A stretch of DNA of 64,000 nt from Natronolimnohabitans sp. A-GB9 (GCF_030848565.1 NZ_JAVDDV010000001.1:372001-436000); one strand, 5' to 3'. Shown: positions 25,181 through 34,565, counted from the stretch's first letter. Translations and numbers: made by a program. Notes: generated by a model from the sequence alone, not told the origin.

Positions 25181-25923
25181 TGGCCGAGTTTCGTGACGAG
25201 ATCGCCGTCGTCACCGGCGGCACCCGCGGGATCGGCCGCGCCGTCGCGGAGCGATTCGCCGACGGCGGTGCGACGGTGATCGTCACCTACCACGCCGACG
25301 AGGAGGCGGCCGACCGGACGCGTGACGCGCTGGCGACGTCTCCGACCGAGACCGCAGTCGAGCGGTGTGACGTGACTGACTTCGACGCCGTCGCGGCGGT
25401 GTTCGAGACGGTCGCCGAGCGATACGGACCGCCGACGATCCTCGTGAACAACGCCGGCGTGATGGACAACGGCCTGTTGGTCCGGATGGCCCCCGAGCAG
25501 TGGCGACGCGTCCTCGAGACGAACCTCTTCGGACCGTTCTACTGTACACGCGAGGCGGCGCGGTCGATGCTTCGACACGACGGCGGACGGATCGTCAACG
25601 TCGCAAGCGTTGCGGCACGGCGCGGCTGGGCGGGACAGGCCAACTACGCCGCGAGCAAGGCCGGACTCATCGGACTGACCCGCGCGGCGGCGCGAGAACT
25701 CGGTGGCAAGGACATCCGCGTCAACGCCGTCGCGCCGGGGTACACCGACACCAGCTTGCTGGAAGACGTCGCCGACTACGAGACACTCGTCGAGGACCGA
25801 ACCGCGAGCGGACGGGTCGCGACTCCCGACGAGATCGCCGACGCGATCGCGTTCCTGGCCAGCGATGCCGCGTCGTACGTCAACGGCGAGGTGCTCAGAG
25901 TCGACGACGGACTGCTCGGCTGA
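25180..25923 (+). CDS. fabG: 3-oxoacyl-ACP reductase (SDR)
   Basis: A 247-aa short-chain dehydrogenase. NADPH motif VVTGGTRGIGRAVAERF at residues 10-26, LVNNAGVMDNGLLVRM, catalytic triad in NVASVAARRG and the YAASK of GQANYAASKAGLIGLTRA, and the end VNGEVLRVDDGLLG all fit bacterial FabG. The ATG shares its A with the fabD stop (ATGA overlap). It is the last gene of the cluster; a 110-bp hairpin begins within its stop codon region and probably ends the transcript. Confidence 0.9.
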   Translation: MAEFRDEIAVVTGGTRGIGRAVAERFADGGATVIVTYHADEEAADRTRDALATSPTETAVERCDVTDFDAVAAVFETVAERYGPPTILVNNAGVMDNGLLVRMAPEQWRRVLETNLFGPFYCTREAARSMLRHDGGRIVNVASVAARRGWAGQANYAASKAGLIGLTRAAARELGGKDIRVNAVAPGYTDTSLLEDVADYETLVEDRTASGRVATPDEIADAIAFLASDAASYVNGEVLRVDDGLLG

Positions 25924-26032
25924 TACTTCCGGACAAAAGTCAGTAAACACCCGATCGCGCCTCGACGCCTGTCGCGTTCCGCGACAGCGTCTCGAGTGCG
26001 ATCGGTGTGTGCATCGTTTTGTCCGGTAGTAT
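25923..26032. repeat. 110-bp hairpin repeat downstream of fabG
   Basis: A long inverted repeat. Outer arms ATACTTCCGGACAAAA and TTTTGTCCGGTAGTAT pair at 15 of 16 positions, and inner arms carrying ACACC-GATCGC and ACGC-TGTCGCG close on a 2-3 base loop (GTCGCG-TTC-CGCGAC). It starts in the fabG stop. A relative with ATACTGCCGGACAG ends lies at 60110. Confidence 0.75.
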
Positions 26033-26066
26033 GAGACGGACTGCTGTCCCGATTTCCCGCCGATCG
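26033..26066. repeat. half copy of the ATACGGACTGCTGT repeat
   Basis: GAGACGGACTGCTGTCCCGA followed by TTTCCCGCCGATCG matches the left arm of the copies at 33542 and 18163, but the matching right arm is missing. It directly abuts the 110-bp hairpin, as if one element had inserted next to or into another. Confidence 0.5.
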
Positions 26067-26128
26067 TCATACGCGAGTCGAACGACGCGGTGTGACCGAC
26101 GATCATCCCGGGTGTGACGACGAGGCCG

Positions 26129-26509
26129 TTAGTCGCGTTCGTGAACGACCGTCTCGTCACCGAGACCTGCAAACCGATGAGTGTGGCGCCACGTCTCGTA
26201 CGGACCGCGCCCCTCGAGTTGTTCGTCGACGAAAGACGCGCGATCGTCGTTTACCTCGCGCTCGACGATTTCGACGACCCACTCGCGTTTGGGGGCGGAG
26301 TCGAGTCCGAAGGGTTGCAACTCGAGGTGGACTTCCGTCCCGACGCGATACCCGTCAGGATCGAGGTCTCCGTCGGGACCGACCGTATGCGAGACCGCCA
26401 TCCCCGTCCAGTCCGGCGTTAGAATCTCGAGTTCTTCGACGCCGTCGTAGAACTCCCAGACGGTCTCGAAGTCGGCCGGGATCACCGAGACCCTCTCGTA
26501 GGTCGGCAT
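26129..26509 (-). CDS. SRPBCC/START-like protein, apparently short at the C terminus
   Basis: A 126-aa protein of the Bet v1-like SRPBCC superfamily (polyketide cyclase/dehydrase type). It starts MPTYERVSVIPADFETVWEFYDGVEEL, with the usual beta-helix-beta start, and TEVHLELQPFGLDSAPKREW later. It stops at TVVHERD, where relatives usually continue with another beta hairpin and a long helix, so it may be truncated close to the hairpin elements at 25923-26066. It binds hydrophobic ligands by family analogy. It is convergent to fabG, and any part in the acyl pathway is speculation. Confidence 0.65.
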   Translation of the reverse strand: MPTYERVSVIPADFETVWEFYDGVEELEILTPDWTGMAVSHTVGPDGDLDPDGYRVGTEVHLELQPFGLDSAPKREWVVEIVEREVNDDRASFVDEQLEGRGPYETWRHTHRFAGLGDETVVHERD

Positions 26510-26720
26510 ACTGGACTCGCGTTCTTACTGACATAAATAGATTCCACCGACGATCGGCAGCTACGAAGGGGCACGATAGTGTCGGTTCCGACCTGTCGAA
26601 CGCGACGTTCGATCTATTTCGGCCGCTGCGTGTACCGCCAACAGTATAAAACGGTGCCGAGCAGTGAACCGGTGGACTCCCTCCCGAGTTTTCTGCTCTC
26701 GCGTCGTCAGTGACTGCCGA

Positions 26721-27893
26721 TCAGTCGACGAAGTCGATGTCGTCGCCGCCCCCTCCGACTCCCGCGGGCTGGACGGCCTCGCCGTCGGGCTGGCCGTAGA
26801 TCTGTGGCGACTCGACGCCCGTGACGACGATCATCGTCCGCATGCTACCCTCGAGTTGCTCGTCGATGGAGGTCCCCCAGATGATACGGGCATCGGGGTC
26901 GATCCGGTCGTAGATCTCCTCGACGACGCCTTCGGCCTCCTCGATGGCCATGTCGTTGCCGCCGGTGACGTTGACCAGCGCGGAGCTGGCCCCGGAGATG
27001 TCGACGTCCAGCAGCGGCGAGCGCAGCGCGGTCTTGACCGAGTCCTCCGCTTTCGCTTCCGAGTCCGACTCGCCTAAGCCGATCATGGCGACGCCGCCAC
27101 GTTCCATGACGGTCCGCACGTCGGCGAAGTCCAGATTGACGAGGCCGGGTTTCGTGATCAGTTCCGTGATCCCCTTCACCGAGCGCATCAACACCTCGTC
27201 GGAGACTTTAAACGCCTGGCGGACGGGCAGTTTGCCCACCGAGTCGAGCAGACGGTCGTTGGGGACGACGATGACGGTGTCGGAGACGTCACGCAGGCGC
27301 TCTAAGCCGGCTTCGGCGTTGGTCCGCCGGACCTCGCCTTCCGCGGTAAAGGGCGTCGTGACGATCGAAATCGTCAGCGCGCCGGCCTCGCGGGCGGCCT
27401 TGGCGACGACGGGTGCGGAGCCAGTTCCGGTACCACCGCCCAGTCCGGCCGTGACGAAGACCATGTCGGAGCCGTCGATGGCGTCGTAGATGTCCTGTTG
27501 GCTCTCGAGGGCGGCCTCCTCGCCGACCTGTGGGAGCGAGCCGGCGCCGCGACCGCCGGTTTTCTCCTCGCCCATGAGGATCTTCGTGTCGGCCTCGATC
27601 TCCACGAGGTGCTGGACGTCCGTGTTGGCGGCGACGAGTTTCGCGCCGTGGATTCCCTCCTCGTGCATGCGGTTGACGGTGTTGCCACCGGCACCGCCAC
27701 AGCCGACGACCGTGATGTCGGTCTGGAGGTCCTGGAGGACGTCTTGCAGTTCGTCGTCGGTCATCGTACCCGTTCGGTCGTCCGATTCCGCTCCGTTCGC
27801 CGACTGCCCGCCCTGTGGTGGGGCGTCGTCGGGGACCGTCTCGCCGTCCCCGGCTTCGGCCTCGTCGATGGCGTCGTCGATGATGGAGTCCAT
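26721..27893 (-). CDS. ftsZ: cell division protein FtsZ (FtsZ1-type)
   Basis: A 390-aa GTPase that forms the division ring. An acidic N-terminal extension of about 60 residues precedes [15 protein letters not shown]. The tubulin signature [11 protein letters not shown] (about residues 152-162) and the T7-loop [11 protein letters not shown] are intact. The C terminus is short, ends DDIDFVD and carries VESPQIYGQ. The neighbouring D-aminoacyl-tRNA deacylase gene upstream suggests the conserved haloarchaeal ftsZ1 context. It is monocistronic or the second gene of the minus-strand pair; there is a 157-bp gap to the upstream gene. Confidence 0.93.
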   Translation of the reverse strand: MDSIIDDAIDEAEAGDGETVPDDAPPQGGQSANGAESDDRTGTMTDDELQDVLQDLQTDITVVGCGGAGGNTVNRMHEEGIHGAKLVAANTDVQHLVEIEADTKILMGEEKTGGRGAGSLPQVGEEAALESQQDIYDAIDGSDMVFVTAGLGGGTGTGSAPVVAKAAREAGALTISIVTTPFTAEGEVRRTNAEAGLERLRDVSDTVIVVPNDRLLDSVGKLPVRQAFKVSDEVLMRSVKGITELITKPGLVNLDFADVRTVMERGGVAMIGLGESDSEAKAEDSVKTALRSPLLDVDISGASSALVNVTGGNDMAIEEAEGVVEEIYDRIDPDARIIWGTSIDEQLEGSMRTMIVVTGVESPQIYGQPDGEAVQPAGVGGGGDDIDFVD

Positions 27894-28050
27894 TCTTGAC
27901 CCTGTCTAGAAGATGGAGCATAATTACCTTTCCCCTACACGTCAGACGCCTGTCCGACATCGTCGGGGGTGTGTAGCTGTCACCTCGAGCGAGTAACGTG
28001 TCCCGTTCTCGGCCGGGATATCGGGCGCTTACTGCAGGTATACTGTCCGG

Positions 28051-29406
28051 TTACTTCTGGAACCGGTCGGTTTGGCGACGGCAAACTCTCTCGGGACTGA
28101 CCGTTTCGCCGTCGACGGTGACCGACTCGCCGTCGGCGAGCGCGCCGAACTTCGGCCCCTCCGGGACGCCGACCTCGCGCGCGAGCTCCGGGTCGAACGC
28201 CGTCCGCTCGGCGACGACCGCGTCGTCCTCGAGGCGAACAGTGTCGTACTTTGCCTCGAGGACGGCCGCCAGCTCGGCGACGATTTCCTCGCGCGCGTCG
28301 GCGGCGTCGTCCGTGTCAGCGTCGGGGACCGCGACCTGCGTGCCGACGCGGCTCCCGCCGTTCTCGGTCGCGAAGGCGACGGTGTGGCCAGCGACGATTT
28401 CGCGGACGCGATCGGGGTCGATACCCTCTGCGGTGTCGATCAGCTCGCCAGACAGCTCGAGGACAGTACACGACGACTCACGGATCTCGCCAAAGCGGGT
28501 CCCGTCCTCGACGGTGCCAAGTTCCGACTCGACGGCGTCGACCAGCTCGAGCGGTCGGTCACCGACCTCGCGCAGCCACGTCTCGCCGACGGTCCGGTAG
28601 CCGAGGTCTGCGATGGTCTCCTCGAGGACCGGCCACTCGCCGTCGACGACGGCGAGGTCGGCCTCGCTGGCTTCGAAAGCGGCCGCCAGGACGTCGCGGT
28701 GGGCGTCGGGGTGGCCCATCGCCTCGAGCCCCCAGTCGGCCGCGATGTGGCCGACCGCCCACGGCGTCTCACGGACGATGCGTTCGAACCGCGGTGCGTA
28801 GTGGTTGCCGCCGAAGCCGACGACCTGCTCCTCGCGGTGGGGGGAAACGCCCCGAAGCTCGAGGATCGCGCGGGCGACGGCCTCGGCACCGTCGGGGTCG
28901 TCCCACTGCGCTTCGTCGCTGCCGAGTTCGGCGAACAGCGACGGGCAGCCGACGTCGGTCGGGCCGTGGTGGGTACACTCCATGCCGACGTCGTAGCCCG
29001 CGGGTGCGTACTCGTCGAAGGCGGAACGCAGTCGGGCGAGTGCGTTCGGACATGCCGCCGCGACGGCGTTGTCCTCGCCGCCGAACTCCGCGGGACCGAA
29101 GTTGCCCGTGAAGTGACCCGTCAGCAGCGGCCCCGTCTCGCCGGAGTGTCGCGAGGCGAAAACCAGCAGATCCGGCTCGCAGTCGAACGCGTCGACCGGG
29201 GACTCGAGCTCGAGGTGAAATGCTTCGAACGAGCGGAGTTCGACGCCAGTCGACTCGGTCTCGAGGCGGTAGTAGGTGCCGCCGCCGTCGGCCGCGGACC
29301 GGGACTCGTCCTCGTGGACCTCCCAGTCGGCGAGCTCGCGGAGACGGTCACAGATGTGGACCGACGCGCGGTCGGCTCGACTCTCGACGATCGCCAACTC
29401 GTGCAT
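28051..29406 (-). CDS. dtdA: D-aminoacyl-tRNA deacylase (archaeal DTD2 type)
   Basis: A 451-aa enzyme that hydrolyses D-amino acids from mischarged tRNA. The archaeal/plant DTD2 domain spans about the first 280 residues: FASRHSGETGPLLTGHFTGN, MECTHHGPTDVGCPSLFAE, VVGFGGNHYAPRFERI and VGHIAADWGLEAM, with the zinc-binding His residues expected. The remaining 170 residues are a haloarchaeal extension. ATG at 29406. It is on the minus strand upstream of ftsZ. Confidence 0.9.
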   Translation of the reverse strand: MHELAIVESRADRASVHICDRLRELADWEVHEDESRSAADGGGTYYRLETESTGVELRSFEAFHLELESPVDAFDCEPDLLVFASRHSGETGPLLTGHFTGNFGPAEFGGEDNAVAAACPNALARLRSAFDEYAPAGYDVGMECTHHGPTDVGCPSLFAELGSDEAQWDDPDGAEAVARAILELRGVSPHREEQVVGFGGNHYAPRFERIVRETPWAVGHIAADWGLEAMGHPDAHRDVLAAAFEASEADLAVVDGEWPVLEETIADLGYRTVGETWLREVGDRPLELVDAVESELGTVEDGTRFGEIRESSCTVLELSGELIDTAEGIDPDRVREIVAGHTVAFATENGGSRVGTQVAVPDADTDDAADAREEIVAELAAVLEAKYDTVRLEDDAVVAERTAFDPELAREVGVPEGPKFGALADGESVTVDGETVSPERVCRRQTDRFQK

Positions 29407-29637
29407 ACACGAGTGAGCGAGGGCGGCGCCGGTAACGCCGTCGGTTTTCGACGAGAAACGCTGCCGCAGATCCCGCTAGGATATAAAATGGTGGCGTAAG
29501 CTACCGTCGACTTTTCCATCACTGATTGTCACTAGATACCGTGAGTGAACATACCACGATATATTGTCACAGATATTGTAATCGGCAACAAGGAATAGGT
29601 ACCCCGAACGCCCATACGTGAGTATCCCATTTCAGAT

Positions 29638-32136
29638 ATGAACGGTTCATCGGGGGAGGATAACGACGGCCCGAGCGAATCGGATCCGTCGGTCTCCGAC
29701 GACGATCCATCGGATTGTCGTCTCGACGTTCGACAGTTCGCCGGTCTCGTCGGTGACCAGGCCGTTTCACTGCTCGGTCCCGATGGACGGATCGTCTCCT
29801 GGCACGAGAGCGCGGCGGCCCTGCTCGGCTACACGGCAGACGAGATCGTCGGCCGGCATTTCCGACAGCACTTCCCGCCTGCTCGCCGCGAGGATGGCGA
29901 TCCGGAACGGCTCCTCGAGCGGGCCCGGACGACGGGACAGGCCGAGGACGAAGGATGGCGTCTTCAGAGCGACGGCAGTCGGCTCTGGATCCGTGAGATG
30001 ATCGTCCCGGTTCGTGAGACCGACATCGAGAGCAACGACGGACGGAACGCCGATATCGGTAGCAGCGACGAGAACGGGGACGGGGACGGGGACGGGGACG
30101 ACCTCGTCGGCTACGTGTGTCTCCTCCACGACCGGACCGACGAGCACGAACGCGAACGGGAGCTCCGCGAGGAGAAGGCTCTGACCGAGAGTATCTTCGC
30201 GGCCCAGCCGGACCTCGTCTACGCCTTCGATACGGACGGCAACTACCTCAAGTGGAACGACCGAGTCCCCGACGTGACGGGCTATACGGAGGCCGAACTC
30301 TCGGAGATGGGGCCACTCGAGTTTATCGCACCGGAGCACCGGGACCGAGTCGACGACGCGATCGCTCGCATTCTCGAAGACGGCGAGCGCGTCGCTGTCG
30401 AAGCCGATCTCCTCACGAAAGACGGGAGGCGGATCCCACACGAGTTCAACAGCGCGCGGATCTCCGACGGGAGCGGGGCCGTACTCGGCTTTACCGGTGT
30501 CGCTCGAGATATCAGCGACCGCAAGGCCCAGGAACGTGAACTGCGCGAGGAGAAGGCCCTGACCGAGAGCATCTTCGCGGCCCAGCCGGACCTGCTCTAC
30601 GCCTACAGCGCCGACGGGAACCTGGTCCAGTGGAACGACCGGTTCGAACAGGTCACCGGATACGACGCGGCCGAACTCGATGGGATGCGCCCGCTCGAGT
30701 TCATCGCCCCACCCGACCGTGATCGGATCGCCGACGCGATCGAACGGCTCTTGCTCGAGGGTGAACGTGTCGACGCGGAAGCACGGCTCGTGACGGCCGA
30801 CGGGCAGTACGTCCCATACGAGTTCAACAGCGCACCGATCACGGACGACGACGGGTCCCTGCTCGGGTTTACCGGCACCGGTCGAGACATCAGCGATCGC
30901 AAGGCTCGCGAACGGGAACTCGAGCGATTAGAACGGCTCAACGCGACGATCCGACGAATCGACGAGACGATGGTCACGGCCGAGAGTCGCGAGGAGATCG
31001 AGACCGCAGTCGTCGACGCGTTCGCGGACGCAGACGTCTATCGATTCGCCGCCATCGGACGGGTCGATTCGGCGGCCACGGACGAGGGAGACTCGTGGCA
31101 GCCACAGGCGTGGGCAGGGATCGACGCCGACGGCGTCGAGAGCGTCCTTCCGTCGTACGTCGATCCGCCGGCCGGCGCCGGTCCCTCGGCACTCGAGACC
31201 GAAACCGTCGAACGCTATCACGACCTGCAAGAGAGCGAGGTCGACGTCTGGCGGGTCGACGCCCGCGAGCGTGACTACGGTTCGGTCGCCGTCGTCCCCA
31301 TCATCGCCAGCGGTCGGACGTACGGCGTGTTCGTCGTCGCTGCCGCGGAATCGTCGGCGTTTACCGAACAAGAGCGGGAAGTCCTCTTCGAGTTCGGCGG
31401 CACTATCGGCCACGCGATTAACGCGATGGTGGTGCGTCGACTCCTCTATCAGGATACCGTCGTCGAACTCGAGTTCGAGTCGACCGACCCCAGCGGGATC
31501 TGTATCGACCTCGCCGAGGAAAACGACTGTCGGATCACGCTCGATCACGTGTTGCCACTGACCGACGAGATGTTCGTCTACTACGTCACCGTCGTCGGCG
31601 CCGATCCGTCGGCGGTTCGCTCGTCGTTTGCCGATCACCCATCGATCGGCGAGTGCCGTCGGATCGACGCTGGCGGCGAGGAGAGTCACTGGGAACTCGT
31701 CGTCGCCGGACCGACGATCACGGGACTGCTCTCCGATTACGGCGCCCGGATCCGCTCACAGGTCGTCGAGGACGGCGTCTCGACTACCGTCGTGCAGGTT
31801 AGCCCCGAAGCGAACGTTCGCGAACTCGTCGACGCAGTCATCGAGGCCTACCCCGAGACGAAACTCCTGTCGAAACGAACCGTCGAGCGGCCAGTCGAAA
31901 CGCCCGGGGACTTCAGACGGCGTGTCCAGGAGGAGTTGACCGAAAAGCAGCGGGCTGCCCTCGAGGCAGCCTACTACGGCGGCTACTTCGAGTGGCCGAC
32001 TCGCCGCAGCGACGCGAGCGATATCGCCGACCGGCTCGGAATCGCCCGCCAGACGTACCACCAACACTTGCGGGTCGCACAGGAGAAGCTCCTTACGGCG
32101 TACTTCGAGGACCGCGAACGCGAGCGGGAGTCCTGA
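29638..32136 (+). CDS. PAS-PAS-PAS-GAF regulator with bacterio-opsin-activator HTH
   Basis: An 832-aa cytosolic sensor-regulator. After an acidic start come PAS domains at about 40-165, 175-300 and 300-425. The second and third are strikingly alike (both open REEKALTESIFAAQPDL and contain EFNSA and LGFTG). A GAF-like domain covers about 440-600. A BAT N-terminal-like domain (about 605-760, LEFESTDPSGICIDLAEEND) and an HTH-10 domain at the C terminus (TEKQRAALEAAYYGGYFEWP, SDIADRLGIARQTYHQHLR) complete it. It probably binds DNA directly in response to redox, light or a small ligand. A (GGGGAC)4 microrepeat lies at about 30074-30099. Confidence 0.85.
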   Translation: MNGSSGEDNDGPSESDPSVSDDDPSDCRLDVRQFAGLVGDQAVSLLGPDGRIVSWHESAAALLGYTADEIVGRHFRQHFPPARREDGDPERLLERARTTGQAEDEGWRLQSDGSRLWIREMIVPVRETDIESNDGRNADIGSSDENGDGDGDGDDLVGYVCLLHDRTDEHERERELREEKALTESIFAAQPDLVYAFDTDGNYLKWNDRVPDVTGYTEAELSEMGPLEFIAPEHRDRVDDAIARILEDGERVAVEADLLTKDGRRIPHEFNSARISDGSGAVLGFTGVARDISDRKAQERELREEKALTESIFAAQPDLLYAYSADGNLVQWNDRFEQVTGYDAAELDGMRPLEFIAPPDRDRIADAIERLLLEGERVDAEARLVTADGQYVPYEFNSAPITDDDGSLLGFTGTGRDISDRKARERELERLERLNATIRRIDETMVTAESREEIETAVVDAFADADVYRFAAIGRVDSAATDEGDSWQPQAWAGIDADGVESVLPSYVDPPAGAGPSALETETVERYHDLQESEVDVWRVDARERDYGSVAVVPIIASGRTYGVFVVAAAESSAFTEQEREVLFEFGGTIGHAINAMVVRRLLYQDTVVELEFESTDPSGICIDLAEENDCRITLDHVLPLTDEMFVYYVTVVGADPSAVRSSFADHPSIGECRRIDAGGEESHWELVVAGPTITGLLSDYGARIRSQVVEDGVSTTVVQVSPEANVRELVDAVIEAYPETKLLSKRTVERPVETPGDFRRRVQEELTEKQRAALEAAYYGGYFEWPTRRSDASDIADRLGIARQTYHQHLRVAQEKLLTAYFEDRERERES

Positions 32137-32268
32137 TCTGAGAGGCGGTATCGTCCCAACTGAGTACGGGACACTGTCGTCCGACAGTATATTCGATCGC
32201 GGTATCAATCAGTTATACCAGAGCACGCTGGTACAGTGCTTTCCCCCGCCGGGTACTTTAATCGACCA

Positions 32269-33534
32269 ATGAGTTCGCCCCCTGTTACTGATCGGTCGAC
32301 TATCGCGTCAGACGTCCTCGCCGTTCCCCGACGGCGATATCTGCTTTCAGTGTTGTACGACCGGACGTCGCCAGTCGATCTCGAGACGCTCGCGACCGAC
32401 GTCGCAGTCAGGGAACACCAGTTACCGATCGTCACCGAGGAGCAGTCCGAAGACGTCGCCGTCGAGCTCGTTCACAACCACATCCCGCGACTGTGTGATC
32501 TCGGCGTCGCAACCGAAGTGACCGACGGCAGCGACACGCGTCGGTTCGCCCTCGCCGACCACCCGCTGCTCGAGGCTGACTGGGTCCGGTCGCTGCTGGA
32601 GCAGCCACGCGGCGGCGCGGCCTGTGACGAGGCGGTTCTCGATCGGACGCTCGAGGTCCTTCGATCCGGTCGCCGACGGACGCTGCTGCGGATCCTCTCG
32701 AGACGCGACGACGAGTTGGCTGTCGCCGACCTCGCCGCCCTGTTCGTCGCCGAGACGCGCGACGACGTCAGACTCGTCGACCTCGAGGAGCGGGACTGGA
32801 AACGCGTCCAGGTCCGCCTCGTCCACGGCGATCTACCCGCCCTCGCCGACGCCGGTCTCGTCGACTACGACCGTTCGGCGGCGACGGTCTCGCTCGTGGA
32901 CGACGCGCCACAGTGGCAGGCGGAGTGGTTCACTGCGGGCCCGCTTGGCGACGTTGCCCCGTCTTCGAACCAGGCCGACTCACAACCACAACCGGACCGC
33001 GCCGACGCCACGGCCGATACCGACGACTGCTGGACGGTCACCGGCCGCGAGGACGTCATCGCCAGAGGCCACGAGATCGCCGACAGTGCCACGGACGAAC
33101 TGTTCGTGGCGGTGCCCGATGCGGGGCTGCTCCAGAACCGCTGTCTCGACCGCTGGCGAGACGCTGCCGATCGCGGTGTCGATGTCTGTGTCTGCTCCTG
33201 TTCGGAGGCGGTCCGTGACATCGCCCGACAAGCGATCCCCGAGGCGACGATCTGTGAACCGCAGTTCGACTGTCTGAACTTTCCCGTCGACGGCGTCCAG
33301 CCCGGCCGCGTCGTCTTCGCCGACCGTGAGCAGGTGTTGCTCGTGACTGCCGACACCGACTGTGAGCCGGCCGCTACCGACTGCGAACCGTGTGCCGCGG
33401 GACTCACCGCAACTGGAGCCTCGAGTCCACTGGTCAGGTTCATCCGCGAACACGTCGCTCCTCGGCTGGACCGTCTCGAACAGCGGGACGAAGACGGATC
33501 CGACGGACAGCAGTCGACGCCGCTGCCGCTGTGA
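32269..33534 (+). CDS. DUF7344-type double wHTH regulator with TrmB-like C-terminal domain
   Basis: A 421-aa haloarchaeal regulator. Two related winged-helix modules are visible (about residues 18-100 with PRRRYLLSVLYDRTSPVDLE and NHIPRLCDLGVATEV, and about 125-215 with SGRRRTLLRILSRRDDELAV and GDLPALADAGLVDYDRS). The C-terminal part (about 255-400: GREDVIARGHEIADSATDEL, LQNRCLDRWRDAADRGVDVC) resembles the ligand-sensing domain of TrmB-like or DICT proteins and has several cysteines. I preferred the ATG at 32269 to a GTG at 32236. It follows the PAS regulator by 132 bp and may act with it. Confidence 0.72.
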   Translation: MSSPPVTDRSTIASDVLAVPRRRYLLSVLYDRTSPVDLETLATDVAVREHQLPIVTEEQSEDVAVELVHNHIPRLCDLGVATEVTDGSDTRRFALADHPLLEADWVRSLLEQPRGGAACDEAVLDRTLEVLRSGRRRTLLRILSRRDDELAVADLAALFVAETRDDVRLVDLEERDWKRVQVRLVHGDLPALADAGLVDYDRSAATVSLVDDAPQWQAEWFTAGPLGDVAPSSNQADSQPQPDRADATADTDDCWTVTGREDVIARGHEIADSATDELFVAVPDAGLLQNRCLDRWRDAADRGVDVCVCSCSEAVRDIARQAIPEATICEPQFDCLNFPVDGVQPGRVVFADREQVLLVTADTDCEPAATDCEPCAAGLTATGASSPLVRFIREHVAPRLDRLEQRDEDGSDGQQSTPLPL

Positions 33535-33541
33535 GCGATTC

Positions 33542-33621
33542 ATACGGTCACCTGTCGTCACGTCCCGCCGATCGCCGACCCTGTGTGGCGATCGACGAGA
33601 GATCGGGACAGCAGTCCGTAT
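33542..33621. repeat. 80-bp hairpin repeat, ATACGGACTGCTGT family, copy 3
   Basis: The left arm ATACGGTCACCTGTCGTCAC..GCCGATCGCC pairs imperfectly with GGCGATCGACGAGAGAT..GGGACAGCAGTCCGTAT. It fills the gap between two convergent genes and its right end touches the antiporter stop codon at 33621, an ideal position for a bidirectional terminator. Confidence 0.7.
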
Positions 33622-34565
33622 CAGGGGAGCAAGAAAGAGACGAACACGCCGTAACCGATCACGAGGACGGCGCCGTCGAATCGCGTCAGGCGACGGCGGT
33701 ACCACATCATGGCGACCAGTACGACGGTAAAGACGACGAGAGCGGGCAACTCGAGACGGAGCGTACTCGGGGCGATCTCGATCGGCGTGATCAGCGCGAC
33801 GATTCCTAACACGGCGAGGATGTTGTAGATGTTCGAACCGACGACGTTGCCGACGGCGAACTCGGTCTCACCACGGACGGCGCCGACGACCGAGGCCGCC
33901 AACTCGGGCAGTGCAGTCCCGATTGCGAGGACAGTCAACCCGATGAAGAGATCCGAAAACCCAAGCTCCGAGAGCAGGCCAGTTCCGCCAGAGATCAGCC
34001 AGCGCGAGCCGATGACGAGTGCGACCAGTCCGCCGACGACCGACGCTACGTCCCGAAGCGACACTCCCTCACCGGCACCCGGTTCGTCGACCGTCGGCGC
34101 TGCATCGGCACTGACGGCGTAGCGCAGATACGCCGAGAACCCGCCGAGAACGAGCAGGAAGAGTCCACCCTCGAGCCGACCGATCGTTCCGTCGGCACCG
34201 AGGCCGACCAGCAGGAGGGCCGCACCGAGCATGAACGGGACGTGTCGTCGCATGACGACTCCGCTCACCGGCAGCGGCTTGACGAGCGCGGCGAGACCGA
34301 GGACCAGTCCGATGTTGGCGATGTTCGAGCCGATGACCGCACCGAGACCGATGTCCGTCGAGACGTCTATCGCGCCGATGGTCGCGACGAACAGTTCCGG
34401 CGCCGTCGTCGCGAAGGCGATCACCGTCACGCCGACGGTCGCCGCACGGAGCCCAGCCCCCAGCGCGAGCCGGCCGGCGCCCGCGACGAGTATCTCGGCG
34501 CCGACATAGAGCGCGACGACGCCGGCCGCGATGAGGCCGACAAAGAGCCCAATCTCGGGGAGCAT
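33621..34565 (-). CDS. calcium/sodium antiporter, CaCA family
   Basis: A 314-aa membrane exchanger with about ten transmembrane helices. The two inverted alpha repeats are clear: VGVTVIAFATTAPELFVATI and IGLTVLAIGTALPELAASVV, each followed by a GSNI(A/Y)N motif (AVIGSNIANIGLVLG, NVVGSNIYNILAVLG). These carry the Glu residues that bind Ca2+ and Na+. A central cytosolic loop of about 30 residues is short, as in YrbG/NCX_Mj. ATG at 34565. Convergent with the preceding regulator gene. Confidence 0.9.
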   Translation of the reverse strand: MLPEIGLFVGLIAAGVVALYVGAEILVAGAGRLALGAGLRAATVGVTVIAFATTAPELFVATIGAIDVSTDIGLGAVIGSNIANIGLVLGLAALVKPLPVSGVVMRRHVPFMLGAALLLVGLGADGTIGRLEGGLFLLVLGGFSAYLRYAVSADAAPTVDEPGAGEGVSLRDVASVVGGLVALVIGSRWLISGGTGLLSELGFSDLFIGLTVLAIGTALPELAASVVGAVRGETEFAVGNVVGSNIYNILAVLGIVALITPIEIAPSTLRLELPALVVFTVVLVAMMWYRRRLTRFDGAVLVIGYGVFVSFLLP

